Shown in pieces: positions 24,291 through 31,927 of a stretch of DNA of 34,204 nucleotides. The stretch is from contig JAFUVU010000026.1 of NCBI GenBank assembly GCA_017477465.1, positions 1-34,204 on the forward strand. The letters are read 5' to 3'. This DNA comes from Bacteroidales bacterium (lineage in GTDB: Bacteria > Bacteroidota > Bacteroidia > Bacteroidales > UBA932). Positions within the stretch are counted from its first letter, which is position 1; the number at the start of each line of letters is the position of its first letter. The notes below the pieces were generated by a model, which made no database searches, was not told where the DNA came from, and saw nothing but the letters and a program-made list of their open reading frames with translations. The translations under genes and the position numbers were made by a program.

Positions 24291-24971
24291 ATGGCAAAAA
24301 TCACCAAAACAGAAGAGGAAAGCCGTCAGCAAAACGTAGCTGAGGCAGTCTCAAAAACCGAAGAATTCTTCAAAAAGAACGGTAATCTCATTTACGGCTG
24401 CGTCATCGCAGTTCTTGTTATCGCCCTTGGCATCCTGGCCTACAACCGCTTCATCCTGCAGCCCAAGAAGGCCCAGGCAACAGACCAGATGGTCCGTGCA
24501 GAACGTTGGTTCGACGCTGGCGAATACGAACTTGCCCTTAACGGCGACGACAACGACCCCGGCTTTGAAGAACTCATCAACCAGTACGGTTCCAAAGCAG
24601 GCGAGGCCGTGTATCTGTACGCAGGCATCGCAAAACTGCAGACCGGCGCCTTCGAAGATGCAATCGCCTACCTCAAAAAATACAACGGCAGCGATCCCAT
24701 CCTCAAAGCCCGTGCAGAAGCATGCATCGGCGACGCTTACGTAGAACTTCAGGACTATGCAAACGCCATCAGCTGGTTCACAAAAGCCGCCAAGACAACG
24801 GATAACGCATACGCAGCAGCTTATCTTCTGAAAGCCGGCATCGCTGCAGAAGCCAGCGGCGACAACGCCAAGGCTCTCTCCTTCTACAAGGAAATCAAAG
24901 ACCAGTGGGGCAACGCTCCCGAGGCCATGGAAATTGACAAGTACATCTCCCGCATCGAAAACGCAGAGTAA
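24291..24971 (+). CDS. Membrane-anchored tetratricopeptide repeat protein
   Basis: 226 aa. A charged N-terminus precedes one transmembrane helix (about 33-52, LIYGCVIAVLVIALGILAYN). The rest is periplasmic TPR-like helical repeats (FEDAIAYLKKYNGSDPILKARAEACIGDAYVELQDYANAISWF, abbreviated here as two repeats about 120-190). This layout resembles YfgM/TPR_21 proteins associated with the Sec translocon and outer-membrane assembly, but the exact role is not known. yebC starts 2 nt after its stop. Confidence 0.85.
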   Translation: MAKITKTEEESRQQNVAEAVSKTEEFFKKNGNLIYGCVIAVLVIALGILAYNRFILQPKKAQATDQMVRAERWFDAGEYELALNGDDNDPGFEELINQYGSKAGEAVYLYAGIAKLQTGAFEDAIAYLKKYNGSDPILKARAEACIGDAYVELQDYANAISWFTKAAKTTDNAYAAAYLLKAGIAAEASGDNAKALSFYKEIKDQWGNAPEAMEIDKYISRIENAE

Positions 24972-24973
24972 GT

Positions 24974-25732
24974 ATGGGTCGCGCATTTGAATTCCGTAAA
25001 GAGCGCAAACTGAAGCGCTGGGGCCACATGGCCAAAACCTTCACCAAACTTGGTAAGGAAATCACCATCGCCGTCAAGCAAGGCGGAGCAGAAGTAACCG
25101 GCAACCCTCGTCTTCGTGCCCTCATAGCAGAGGCCAAGTCAGAGCAGATGCCCAAGGAAAACATCGAGCGAGCAATCAAGAAAGCCACCGAAGCCAAAAC
25201 CGGAGACTTCAAAGAAATCATCTACGAAGGTTTCGGCCCCTTCGGCATCGCTTATCTGGTAGAAGCAGCAACTGACAACAACACCCGCACCGTGGCCAAT
25301 GTCCGCAGCTATTTCACCAAATGCGGCGGCTCCCTGCAAACCAGCGGCTCAGTTGCATTCATGTTCGACCATAAATGCGTCTTCCGCATCAAGGAAGATC
25401 CTGCAAAACCCATCGACACGGACGAGCTGGAACTCGACCTCATCGACTTCGGCGCTGAAGAAGTCTTCAAGCAGGAAGTAGAAGACGAAGATGAAAACGT
25501 GACAGTGGAAATCTCAATCTACGGAGACTACACCGCCTACGGCCAAATCCAGAAGTACATCGAAGAAAAAGGCTACGAACTCATCTCCGGCGGTTTCGAG
25601 CAAATCCCCAACGTGGATCTCAAGGAAGTCACTCCCGAGCAAAGAGCCACTCTTGACAAGCTCACCGGCCTTCTGGAAGACGACGAAGACGTCACCAACG
25701 TCTATACCACCCTGGCACCGGAAACAGAATAA
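24974..25732 (+). CDS. yebC: YebC/TACO1-family protein
   Basis: 252-aa YebC/PmpR homologue. Seen: the N-terminal KRWGHMAKTFTKLGKEI and the conserved GNPRLRALIAEAKSEQMPKENIERAI, then IIYEGFGPFGIAYLVEAATDN and the acidic C-terminal part ending in TTLAPETE. Members are reported as transcription regulators and, more recently, as translation factors that relieve stalling at proline runs, like TACO1. Two nt separate it from the TPR gene, and a terminator follows. Confidence 0.94.
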   Translation: MGRAFEFRKERKLKRWGHMAKTFTKLGKEITIAVKQGGAEVTGNPRLRALIAEAKSEQMPKENIERAIKKATEAKTGDFKEIIYEGFGPFGIAYLVEAATDNNTRTVANVRSYFTKCGGSLQTSGSVAFMFDHKCVFRIKEDPAKPIDTDELELDLIDFGAEEVFKQEVEDEDENVTVEISIYGDYTAYGQIQKYIEEKGYELISGGFEQIPNVDLKEVTPEQRATLDKLTGLLEDDEDVTNVYTTLAPETE

Positions 25733-25754
25733 CGCTACCGGCGCCCGAAAGCGA

Positions 25755-25782
25755 GCCGGGCTCTATCAGCCCGGCTTTTTTT
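25755..25782 (+). terminator. Rho-independent terminator after yebC
   Basis: GCCGGGC (25755-25761) and GCCCGGC (25769-25775) form a 7-bp GC stem with a 7-nt loop, followed by seven T. The next gene's ATG lies only 6 nt beyond the T tract. Confidence 0.9.
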
Positions 25783-25788
25783 GTGAAT

Positions 25789-26694
25789 ATGCGAAAACTC
25801 TTCCCCCTCATCGCCTTGGTCCTCTCCCTCACTTCTTGCGGTGTAGTCCGCATGAGAAGTTCGGAGAAGTATCTCCCCGGGCCGGCTATTAGGGATGACT
25901 ATACCCCGCAGGAAGGCATAGTGGAAGAAGTTCATTATCCGGGCAGCGTTCCAGGCCCACTGCACCGCAGGATGATAATATACCTTCCGAAAGACTATTA
26001 CAGCTCCAACGAACGTTATCCTGTATTTTACCTTCTGCACGGCGCACGTGGATACGAGACATCCTGGATACGCAAAGGAAGGGTGTATCAGACAACGGAC
26101 AGCCTATGGCGCGAAGGGAAAGCCGCTGAGTGCCTTATAGTAATGCCCAATGTCAACCAGTACAACGACGAAGAGGACTATGAAGGCGGCCGATTCAAAG
26201 ACGCCTTCGAAAGCATCTTGGAAGTTGACGGAGTGGTGGAAAGCGCGTTTGTCCACGATGTGGTCAACCTTGTCGACAGCCTTTACCGCACAATCCCGGA
26301 CAAGGAGCACAGGGCCATCGCAGGCCTTTCCATCGGCGGTTATCAAAGCATATTCATAAGCGCAAACCATCCGGACATGTTCGACTATGTAGGCGCTTAC
26401 TCGCCTTATATGTGGTGCATGTCCAAACCAAGCCCTTACCGCAGGAAATTCTTTGGAAGGCTGTATTCCAAACTCAAGGTTCAGTTCCAGGACCCGCCGC
26501 AGGGCTATTATCTCTATGCAGGCAAATGGGATATCATGCGTCCAACGACGGTGAAATTCCATGAAAAGCTGGAGCAAAGGGGCTATCCCCACACTTATCA
26601 GAAATATCCCGGTTCGCACGACTGGCCCAACGGCTGGATCGAAGAGTTCGGCGATATGCTCCAGAAAGTTTTTAAAGACAGACTTGAACAATGA
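25789..26694 (+). CDS. Lipoprotein esterase (alpha/beta hydrolase)
   Basis: 301-aa secreted esterase of the feruloyl/acetyl-esterase (esterase D-like) type. The signal MRKLFPLIALVLSLTSC gives a lipidated Cys17. The nucleophile is Ser181 in AGLSIGGYQS, the likely His277 is in GSHDWPNGW, and the oxyanion region is YLLHGARG. Such enzymes remove acyl or feruloyl groups from polysaccharides or act on small esters; the substrate is unknown. The start is the ATG at 25789; a GTG two codons earlier is less likely. No promoter is seen between the yebC terminator and the ATG. The stop overlaps the GT4 start (ATGA). Confidence 0.88.
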   Translation: MRKLFPLIALVLSLTSCGVVRMRSSEKYLPGPAIRDDYTPQEGIVEEVHYPGSVPGPLHRRMIIYLPKDYYSSNERYPVFYLLHGARGYETSWIRKGRVYQTTDSLWREGKAAECLIVMPNVNQYNDEEDYEGGRFKDAFESILEVDGVVESAFVHDVVNLVDSLYRTIPDKEHRAIAGLSIGGYQSIFISANHPDMFDYVGAYSPYMWCMSKPSPYRRKFFGRLYSKLKVQFQDPPQGYYLYAGKWDIMRPTTVKFHEKLEQRGYPHTYQKYPGSHDWPNGWIEEFGDMLQKVFKDRLEQ

Positions 26695-27863
26695 AAATAC
26701 TTTTTGTAGTAAATAATTATTATGCCACAGGGAACGGCGTCTCGGCATCGGCCAGGCGAACTGTCCAGTATTTAAAGGACGCAGGCCACGATGTGCGTGT
26801 TCTGTCGGGCCCCAATTTACAGGCCGACAGCCCGCAGCCGGAATACAAACTCAAGGATTATCATTTCCCGGTTTTCCAGCCTCTTATCAGCTCCCACGGT
26901 TACAGCTTCGCTCAAAGCGACCTTCCCCTGATGGAAGAAGCGGCAAAATGGGCCGACGTCGTCCATCTAGAAGAACCCTTCGTGATTGAGGAACGTATGC
27001 TGGATATTTGCGAAAAGCTTGACAAGCCCGTTACCGGAACCTTCCACCTGTATCCGGAAAACATCACCTACTCCGCCGGTCCGCTGCGTTTTCTCAAGAC
27101 AGTGAACCGCGGTCTGCTGAAGTTCTGGAGGGATCATACTTTCAACCGCTGCTACTGCGTGCAGTGCCCCACCGAAAACGTTCATGACAGGCTGCTAAGG
27201 TATCACTTCCGCAGCAAGCTGGAGGTGTTCTCAAACGGTTTGGTACCGGACAAATGCATCCGTCCGGCCACCCCTGGGGCCGATTATCAGTCCAACGAGC
27301 GTCCCCTTCTGGTAGCATGCATCGGCAGGCTTTCACTTGAAAAAGACCAGTCCACCCTGCTTGAAGCCATGCAGTACAGCCTCTTTGCCAAGCGCATCCA
27401 ACTGTATTTCGCAGGACAGGGCCCGTCGGCGGCAAAACTGAAAAAAGCGGCTCACAAGCTCTTTGAAGAAGGTGTACTGGCGTACGATCCTATCTTCGCT
27501 TTCCACGATAGGCAGGGCCTGAGGGAACTTGCAGCAAAGGCCGATCTTTGCATCCACTGCGCCACAATCGAGGTGGAAGGCCTCTCCATAATGGAAGCAA
27601 TGCAGCAGGGAGCAGTTCCAATCATTGCCGAAGGCCGATACAGCGGCACCTCACAGTTCGCCCTGGACGGCCGCAGCATCTTCCCCGAGAAGAATCCGGA
27701 AGCTCTTGCCAAGAGGATCGACTATTGGCTGAACGAGCCCGCAAAGCGCTGGGAAATGGGAAAACGCTATGCCGCTTCAATGGAAAAATACGACATCCAG
27801 AACTCCATCAACTCGCTGGTAAACATGTTCCAGCGCGCCATAGACAACAAGAAAGGCAAGTAA
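26691..27863 (+). CDS. GT4-family glycosyltransferase
   Basis: 390-aa retaining GT-B glycosyltransferase. The N-terminal MKILFVVNNYYATGNGVSAS is the Gly-rich acceptor-side loop of GT4 enzymes. The C-terminal half has ACIGRLSLEKDQSTLLEA and the donor-binding E-x7-E in EVEGLSIMEAMQQGAVPII (Glu295 region). It resembles the diglucosyl/digalactosyl-diacylglycerol and mannosyl-lipid synthases, so a lipid or envelope glycan acceptor is plausible but unproven. It is translationally coupled to the esterase gene. Confidence 0.9.
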   Translation: MKILFVVNNYYATGNGVSASARRTVQYLKDAGHDVRVLSGPNLQADSPQPEYKLKDYHFPVFQPLISSHGYSFAQSDLPLMEEAAKWADVVHLEEPFVIEERMLDICEKLDKPVTGTFHLYPENITYSAGPLRFLKTVNRGLLKFWRDHTFNRCYCVQCPTENVHDRLLRYHFRSKLEVFSNGLVPDKCIRPATPGADYQSNERPLLVACIGRLSLEKDQSTLLEAMQYSLFAKRIQLYFAGQGPSAAKLKKAAHKLFEEGVLAYDPIFAFHDRQGLRELAAKADLCIHCATIEVEGLSIMEAMQQGAVPIIAEGRYSGTSQFALDGRSIFPEKNPEALAKRIDYWLNEPAKRWEMGKRYAASMEKYDIQNSINSLVNMFQRAIDNKKGK

Positions 27864-27866
27864 GGT

Positions 27867-27897
27867 TTTTATTTTCCCATGTTTTTGCATACATTTG
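27867..27897 (+). promoter_or_regulatory. Promoter of the HprK-like/PqqD cassette
   Basis: TACATTTG (27890-27897) with TTTT (27867-27870) as a poor -33 element, 19-nt spacer. The expected start, about 6 nt downstream, falls on the ATG at 27903, predicting a leaderless mRNA. Confidence 0.55.
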
Positions 27898-27902
27898 TAG
27901 AT

Positions 27903-28772
27903 ATGACTGCAATTCATTCATATAAAGTGGCCGGTTTCCTTTTCACAGTCGAAGGGATCATGCCCAAACTGAACAACCTCACTCCCTTTGAAACGGACAG
28001 CAAGGATGCCACAGAGCTGTTCCACCTCACAATCAAGGACAGCCTGCCCCCGGTTCTCCCCCGCCCCGTCTTCACAACGGACGACGGTCCCGGTTTCCCG
28101 GAAATCGCCATCGGCGCTCTCCCGGACGGCGGTTATTCCTTCGTGGTCCGTCCATTGCCCGGAAGGCCCGTCGCCGGGGAGCTGCGCACATCGGCAGATT
28201 TCACCAAAGCGTGCCTCAAAGTCTATGGAGAGGATGATTCATTTGCCATAAACAATGCCCTCATGCTGCTGTTTGCATTCTCGTCGGCCGGGCATGGCCT
28301 GCTGGAAATGCATTCTTCAGTGGTAATGAATGCAGGTAAAGGCTATCTTTTCCTTGGCAAGAGCGGCACCGGAAAAAGCACCCACAGCAGTCTTTGGCTA
28401 AAGCATATCCCAGGCACTGAGCTGCTGAACGACGACAATCCCATCCTCCGCCTTATGCCGGACGGCACTGCCCGCGTTTACGGCAGCCCCTGGAGCGGAA
28501 AAACGCCCTGCTATAAGGCTAAGGACGTTCCCGTAGGAGCGGTTGTACGCATCCGTCAGGCACCTTTCAACAAGATAGAGCGGCTTCCCATCATCCAGGC
28601 ATACGCTTCGCTGATGGCATCGGCCTCCGGATTCCGTCCTTTCCAACAACTGGCCGATGGCTGGCACAAGACCCTCGAAGGTCTCGCCTCCGTAGTACCA
28701 TGCTATACTCTTGACTGCCTGCCGGACCAGGCCGCCGCTGAACTCTGTCACAGCACTGTCGCAAATGGATAA
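27903..28772 (+). CDS. HprK-like P-loop kinase of a peptide-maturation cassette
   Basis: 289-aa protein with the HPr kinase/PEP-carboxykinase-type nucleotide fold. The P-loop is GKSGTGKST (152-160), preceded by LLEMHSSVVMNAGKGYLFL. Downstream are LLNDDNPILRL (Walker B-like) and YGSPWSGKTPCY. Related kinases occur in lasso-peptide and other RiPP clusters, where they can phosphorylate the precursor. HPr itself is not a likely substrate, since no PTS genes are present and the protein lacks the full HprK N-terminal domain. The ATG at 27903 gives the expected N-terminus (SYKVAGFLFTVEG); an ATG at 27879 falls upstream of the promoter's -7 element. The end overlaps the peptidase gene by 8 nt. Confidence 0.85.
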   Translation: MTAIHSYKVAGFLFTVEGIMPKLNNLTPFETDSKDATELFHLTIKDSLPPVLPRPVFTTDDGPGFPEIAIGALPDGGYSFVVRPLPGRPVAGELRTSADFTKACLKVYGEDDSFAINNALMLLFAFSSAGHGLLEMHSSVVMNAGKGYLFLGKSGTGKSTHSSLWLKHIPGTELLNDDNPILRLMPDGTARVYGSPWSGKTPCYKAKDVPVGAVVRIRQAPFNKIERLPIIQAYASLMASASGFRPFQQLADGWHKTLEGLASVVPCYTLDCLPDQAAAELCHSTVANG

Positions 28773-29190
28773 ACGCACGGTTTCCAATGAAGTGCTGCTG
28801 GAAGACGCAGCCCGCCTGATGGAAGAAGGCCGCGAAGTGACCTTCCGCCCTCTCGGCACCAGCATGCTGCCCTTCATCAGGGGCGGACGCGACAGCGTGC
28901 GTCTTCGTAAAATGCCGGACGTGAAAGTGGGCGACATAATCCTTGTACGCCTCAGCGGGCCGCGTTATGTCCTGCACAGGCTTATAGAAAAGGACGGCGA
29001 AAAGCTCACTCTCATGGGCGACGGCAACATCCGCGGCACGGAGCACTGCACAGAGGCCGACGTAATGGGCACCGTAACAGCAATTGAAAAAGGCCGCAGA
29101 GTGGTCAAACCCGGCGACGGCCGCTGGTGGAGGGCCATTCCCCTCTTTTTCAGAAGATATTTTTTGGCTATTTACAGAAGAATAATATGA
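28765..29190 (+). CDS. S24/S26-type peptidase, Ser/His class
   Basis: 141-aa peptidase-like protein of the signal peptidase/LexA superfamily. The nucleophile motif is FRPLGTSMLPFI (Ser of GTSM); the second motif is YVLHRLIEKDGE followed by LMGDGN. The His in place of the usual Lys resembles the ER/SipW-type signal peptidases (Ser-His). There is no N-terminal anchor, but the basic, aromatic C-terminus (RWWRAIPLFFRRYFLAIY) could attach to the membrane. In this cassette it could remove a leader peptide (inference). It overlaps the kinase gene by 8 nt and the PqqD gene by 4 nt. Confidence 0.83.
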   Translation: MDKRTVSNEVLLEDAARLMEEGREVTFRPLGTSMLPFIRGGRDSVRLRKMPDVKVGDIILVRLSGPRYVLHRLIEKDGEKLTLMGDGNIRGTEHCTEADVMGTVTAIEKGRRVVKPGDGRWWRAIPLFFRRYFLAIYRRII

Positions 29191-29456
29191 AACTCAAAGA
29201 AGGATTTATCCTCCGCTCCATCTGCGGAGAACACGTAGTGGTTGGAGAAGGCCTGGCTCAGGTAAACTTCAACAAAATGCTGTCCCTCAACGAAAGCGCG
29301 GCCTACCTCTGGGAAGCCGTTGCCGGCAGGGAGTTCACAAAGGAAGAAATGGTACAGCTGCTTCTGGACAAATACGAAGTAACCCCCGAGCGTGCAGCCG
29401 AAGATGTGGACAACCTGCTCAAGGTCTGGATTGAACAAGGCGTAGCGGAAGCCTAA
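29187..29456 (+). CDS. PqqD-family peptide chaperone (RiPP recognition element)
   Basis: 89-aa stand-alone PqqD-like domain, the leader-peptide binding fold used across RiPP systems. Seen: GFILRSICGEHVVVG as the beta-hairpin, LNESAAYLWEAVAG as the conserved helix, then FTKEEMVQLLLDKYEVTPERAAEDVDNLL. It starts with an ATGA overlap with the peptidase gene and is followed after one base by the exporter, so all four proteins are probably made together. Confidence 0.88.
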   Translation: MKLKEGFILRSICGEHVVVGEGLAQVNFNKMLSLNESAAYLWEAVAGREFTKEEMVQLLLDKYEVTPERAAEDVDNLLKVWIEQGVAEA

Positions 29457-29457
29457 A

Positions 29458-31083
29458 ATGAAAAAATTCAGCGCCTGCATGAAGGCCCTTTGGGGCATGT
29501 CCGCCGCCGTCAGGTGGCGGATAGCGGTGAGCATCGTCATCGGCACGGTGCGCGTCGCCACCTCCCTTGCCTTCGTGTGGGTGAGCAAATATCTGGTTGA
29601 CATAGCAACAGGAGTAAAGGCCGATCCGCTCCGCCCGGCCATCCTCCTTTTCGCAGGCATACTGCTGCTTCAGCTCCTCTGCAGCATTTTAGGCTCGTGG
29701 TGGAACAGCTACAACCAGGTAAAGACGCAGAACATCCTGAGGAAGAATCTCTTCGGCCATGTAATGCGCAGCCGCTGGGACGGCCGTGAGCGTTTTCTCT
29801 CCGGCGACACGGTGAACCGTCTGGAAGAGGACATACGCGTAGTGTCAGACCTTCTGACCGACCGCATCCCCGGCATAATAGTCACCATCCTGCAACTGCT
29901 TGCCGCGTCCGCTTACATGTTGTTTCTTGCGCCCAGTCTGCTTTGGGTTCTGCTCATACTCATGTTCGTGGCTGTTTTCGGCTCAAAGATGTTCTTCCGC
30001 CAGCTCCGCCAGTTGATGGCGGCCATCAGGGCCAAGGAAAGCGAGCTCCAGCAGGTAATGCAGGAAAGTCTGCAACACAGGGTTCTAGTGCTCACGTTAA
30101 CCAACGTGGAAAGGGTGCTTGAAAAGTTCGGCTGGCTCCAGGCCGATGTAGAAAGCAACACCCGCAAACGTCTCAACTACAATGCAGTAGCCCGCGGCCT
30201 AATGTTCCTGGGCTTCCAGGCCGGCCATGCCGCTGCGTTTATATGGGGCGTTGTCGGAATCCGCAGCGGCAGCGTCACCTTCGGCACAATGACGGCCTTC
30301 CTCCAATTGGTCGGCCGCGTTCAGGGCCCCATTGCGGAATTTGGCCGACAGGTGCCCGCTTTCATTCAGGCCATCACCTCCATCGAGCGCCTGATGGACC
30401 TCGAAGAACTGGAGCAGGAGCCTCTGCAAGAACAGATTATCATCTCCGGAGCTCCGGCCATTGAGATTTCGCATATCAACTATGCCTATCCGGGGATTAC
30501 GGAATCGGTAATCCAGGATTTCTCATGCTCTTTCCCCGCCGGCAGCATGACGGCAATCGCCGGGCCCACCGGCATCGGCAAAAGTACGCTGATAAGGCTC
30601 ATCCTTGGGTTGTTGAAACCGTCGGAAGGGTCCATTCTAATTGGCGGACATCCTGCCGGCAGTGCGCTCAGAAGCAATTTCATGTACATTCCTCAGGGTA
30701 ATTCCCTGCTGTCGGGCACTATCCGCAGCAACCTTCTGATGGCTGCGCCAAATGCTTCGGAGCAGGAGCTTAAAGCCGCGCTGGATACCGCCAAGGCGTC
30801 CTTTGTCTTTTCTCTGCCCGAAGGGCTTGAGACCCCTTGCGGCGAAAGCGGCAGCGGCCTAAGCGAAGGGCAAGCCCAGCGTATTGCCATTGCCCGCGCG
30901 CTTCTTCGTCCCGGCGGCATCCTCATTCTGGACGAGAGTACATCGGCCCTTGATCCCGAGACAGAAAAAGGGCTACTGGAGAATCTCAGCAGCCTGTATA
31001 AAGGACGCAAAACCATCCTCTTCATTTCCCACCGCGAAGCTGTCCTCCGCTTTGCCGATCAGGTGGTGAGCATTGGTGCTTAA
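29458..31083 (+). CDS. ABC exporter (fused membrane and ATPase domains)
   Basis: 541-aa half-transporter. Residues 1-320 form a six-helix membrane domain; the ATPase follows with Walker [10 protein letters not shown] (about 365-373), the Q loop IPQGN, signature [17 protein letters not shown] (about 467-483), Walker B ILILDEST and the H loop ISHRE. There is no N-terminal C39 peptidase domain, fitting a cassette that carries a separate peptidase. It likely exports the product of the HprK/S26/PqqD cassette as a homodimer. The TAA stop shares bases with the stop of the convergent kdu relic. Confidence 0.9.
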   Translation: MKKFSACMKALWGMSAAVRWRIAVSIVIGTVRVATSLAFVWVSKYLVDIATGVKADPLRPAILLFAGILLLQLLCSILGSWWNSYNQVKTQNILRKNLFGHVMRSRWDGRERFLSGDTVNRLEEDIRVVSDLLTDRIPGIIVTILQLLAASAYMLFLAPSLLWVLLILMFVAVFGSKMFFRQLRQLMAAIRAKESELQQVMQESLQHRVLVLTLTNVERVLEKFGWLQADVESNTRKRLNYNAVARGLMFLGFQAGHAAAFIWGVVGIRSGSVTFGTMTAFLQLVGRVQGPIAEFGRQVPAFIQAITSIERLMDLEELEQEPLQEQIIISGAPAIEISHINYAYPGITESVIQDFSCSFPAGSMTAIAGPTGIGKSTLIRLILGLLKPSEGSILIGGHPAGSALRSNFMYIPQGNSLLSGTIRSNLLMAAPNASEQELKAALDTAKASFVFSLPEGLETPCGESGSGLSEGQAQRIAIARALLRPGGILILDESTSALDPETEKGLLENLSSLYKGRKTILFISHREAVLRFADQVVSIGA

Positions 31084-31268
31084 CGCATCTGCGTGTAAGG
31101 GATTTTGTCCATGTCGCCATAGTCGAGGTTCTCACCGGCCATGCCCCAAATGAACATGTAGTTGGAGGTGCCGGCACCTACAAATGCTTTGGCAATGGCA
31201 AAGCCGATTCCTTATGCTGCACCGGTAATCCAGGCGTTTTTGCCTTCGAGAGAAAAGAGATCGGTCAT
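31080..31268 (-). pseudogene. kduD'-'kduI chimeric relic
   Basis: Translation from the ATG at 31268 gives MTDLFSLEGKNAWITGAA, a TAA stop, then [14 protein letters not shown], which is the start of a KduD/gluconate 5-dehydrogenase-type SDR including its nucleotide-binding loop. The frame continues directly as [21 protein letters not shown] and ends IPYTQMR, matching the C-terminus of KduI (5-keto-4-deoxyuronate isomerase; E. coli ends with FIWGMVGENQVFDDMD). So most of both genes was deleted and the ends joined at the shared Gly-x-Gly-Thr stretch, and a nonsense mutation (Tyr to stop is likely) followed. The promoter and a palindromic operator upstream are intact. It is not expected to make a working protein. 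Confidence 0.82.
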
Positions 31269-31285
31269 AGTAATATAGCTTTTTA

Positions 31286-31316
31286 CAAAGATACAAACGT
31301 TTGCACAAAATTCAAA
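31286..31316 (-). promoter_or_regulatory. Intact promoter of the kdu relic
   Basis: TTTG (31316-31313), 19-nt spacer, TATCTTTG (31293-31286) on the minus strand: full consensus, 17 nt before the relic's ATG. It still looks active although the gene is dead. Confidence 0.75.
31292..31305. promoter_or_regulatory. LacI-type operator palindrome in the relic promoter
   Basis: Perfect 10-bp palindrome CAAACGTTTG (31294-31303) with a further matching T/A pair outside it; the central CG flanked by AAA/TTT is typical of LacI/GalR-family operators. It sits in the spacer between -33 and -7, where a bound repressor would block transcription. Probably once controlled uronate genes. Confidence 0.5.
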
Positions 31317-31328
31317 AAAATAATTATG

Positions 31329-31336
31329 TATATTTG
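31329..31336 (+). promoter_or_regulatory. -7 element of the envelope gene block
   Basis: TATATTTG; predicted start about 31342, 16 nt before the ATG at 31358. No good -33 element; the nearest TTTG (31300-31303) is 25 nt away. Confidence 0.5.
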
Positions 31337-31357
31337 TAAGTTGAACATTTGAAGAAT

Positions 31358-31927
31358 ATGAAACGAATTCTTACTCTAATGCTTCTGTGCATCCCCATGC
31401 TGGCACTTGCCGGCGTGCCGGAAGGAAAACCCCGGCATCAAGTCAGCATCGGCTGGGGCGACATGCTGTTTGAAACGCTTGTCTTCCATCCGGGAACCCT
31501 GGATAAAGTCCCACGCACGGACTACGGATACACCGGCCACATATTCGGCGAATACAGCTACAGGCTCAATAAGGTCGTGTGTCTGGGAGCACAGGTGGAT
31601 TTCGAAGGCATCTTCTGGAAAGAAGAGGGCCTCCCCGTCAACAATTATAACCTGATTGCCCTGCCCACCATCCGTTTCATCTATTTCGAGCGGCCCTGGG
31701 TAAGTTTCTACTCCAGCGTCGGCCTTGGGGCAATCATGGCTTTTGACAACTCCGGAGCCAAGGAATTCGCGCCTGCAGGCAACATGAACTTTTTCAGTGT
31801 GCAAGTCGGCAATGGGCACTGGTCAGGCACATTCAGCCTGGGTGCCCTTACCGCTGTCAAGAACGCCAATGCCGTGTACATGGTTGGCTCGCGCATCTTC
31901 TCGTTAAGCCTTAATTACGCCTGGTAA
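31358..31927 (+). CDS. Outer-membrane beta-barrel-like protein
   Basis: 189-aa exported protein, specific function unknown. Signal peptide MKRILTLMLLCIPMLALA with cleavage before GVPEG. The mature part alternates polar and aromatic/hydrophobic residues in strand-like stretches (YGYTGHIFGEYSYRL, VVCLGAQVDFEGIF, WVSFYSSVGLGAIMAF) and ends SLSLNYAW, with a terminal aromatic as in outer-membrane barrels. About eight strands are plausible. The ATG at 31358 is chosen; an in-frame TTG lies three codons upstream. The lipase-like gene begins at the base after the stop. Confidence 0.75.
   Translation: MKRILTLMLLCIPMLALAGVPEGKPRHQVSIGWGDMLFETLVFHPGTLDKVPRTDYGYTGHIFGEYSYRLNKVVCLGAQVDFEGIFWKEEGLPVNNYNLIALPTIRFIYFERPWVSFYSSVGLGAIMAFDNSGAKEFAPAGNMNFFSVQVGNGHWSGTFSLGALTAVKNANAVYMVGSRIFSLSLNYAW

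Noticed and set aside
31080-31268. The kdu relic considered as an intact small protein, possibly the missing peptide precursor of the neighbouring cassette
   Set aside because: It has an internal TAA and both halves match ends of known metabolic enzymes; it is on the opposite strand and has its own sugar-type promoter.
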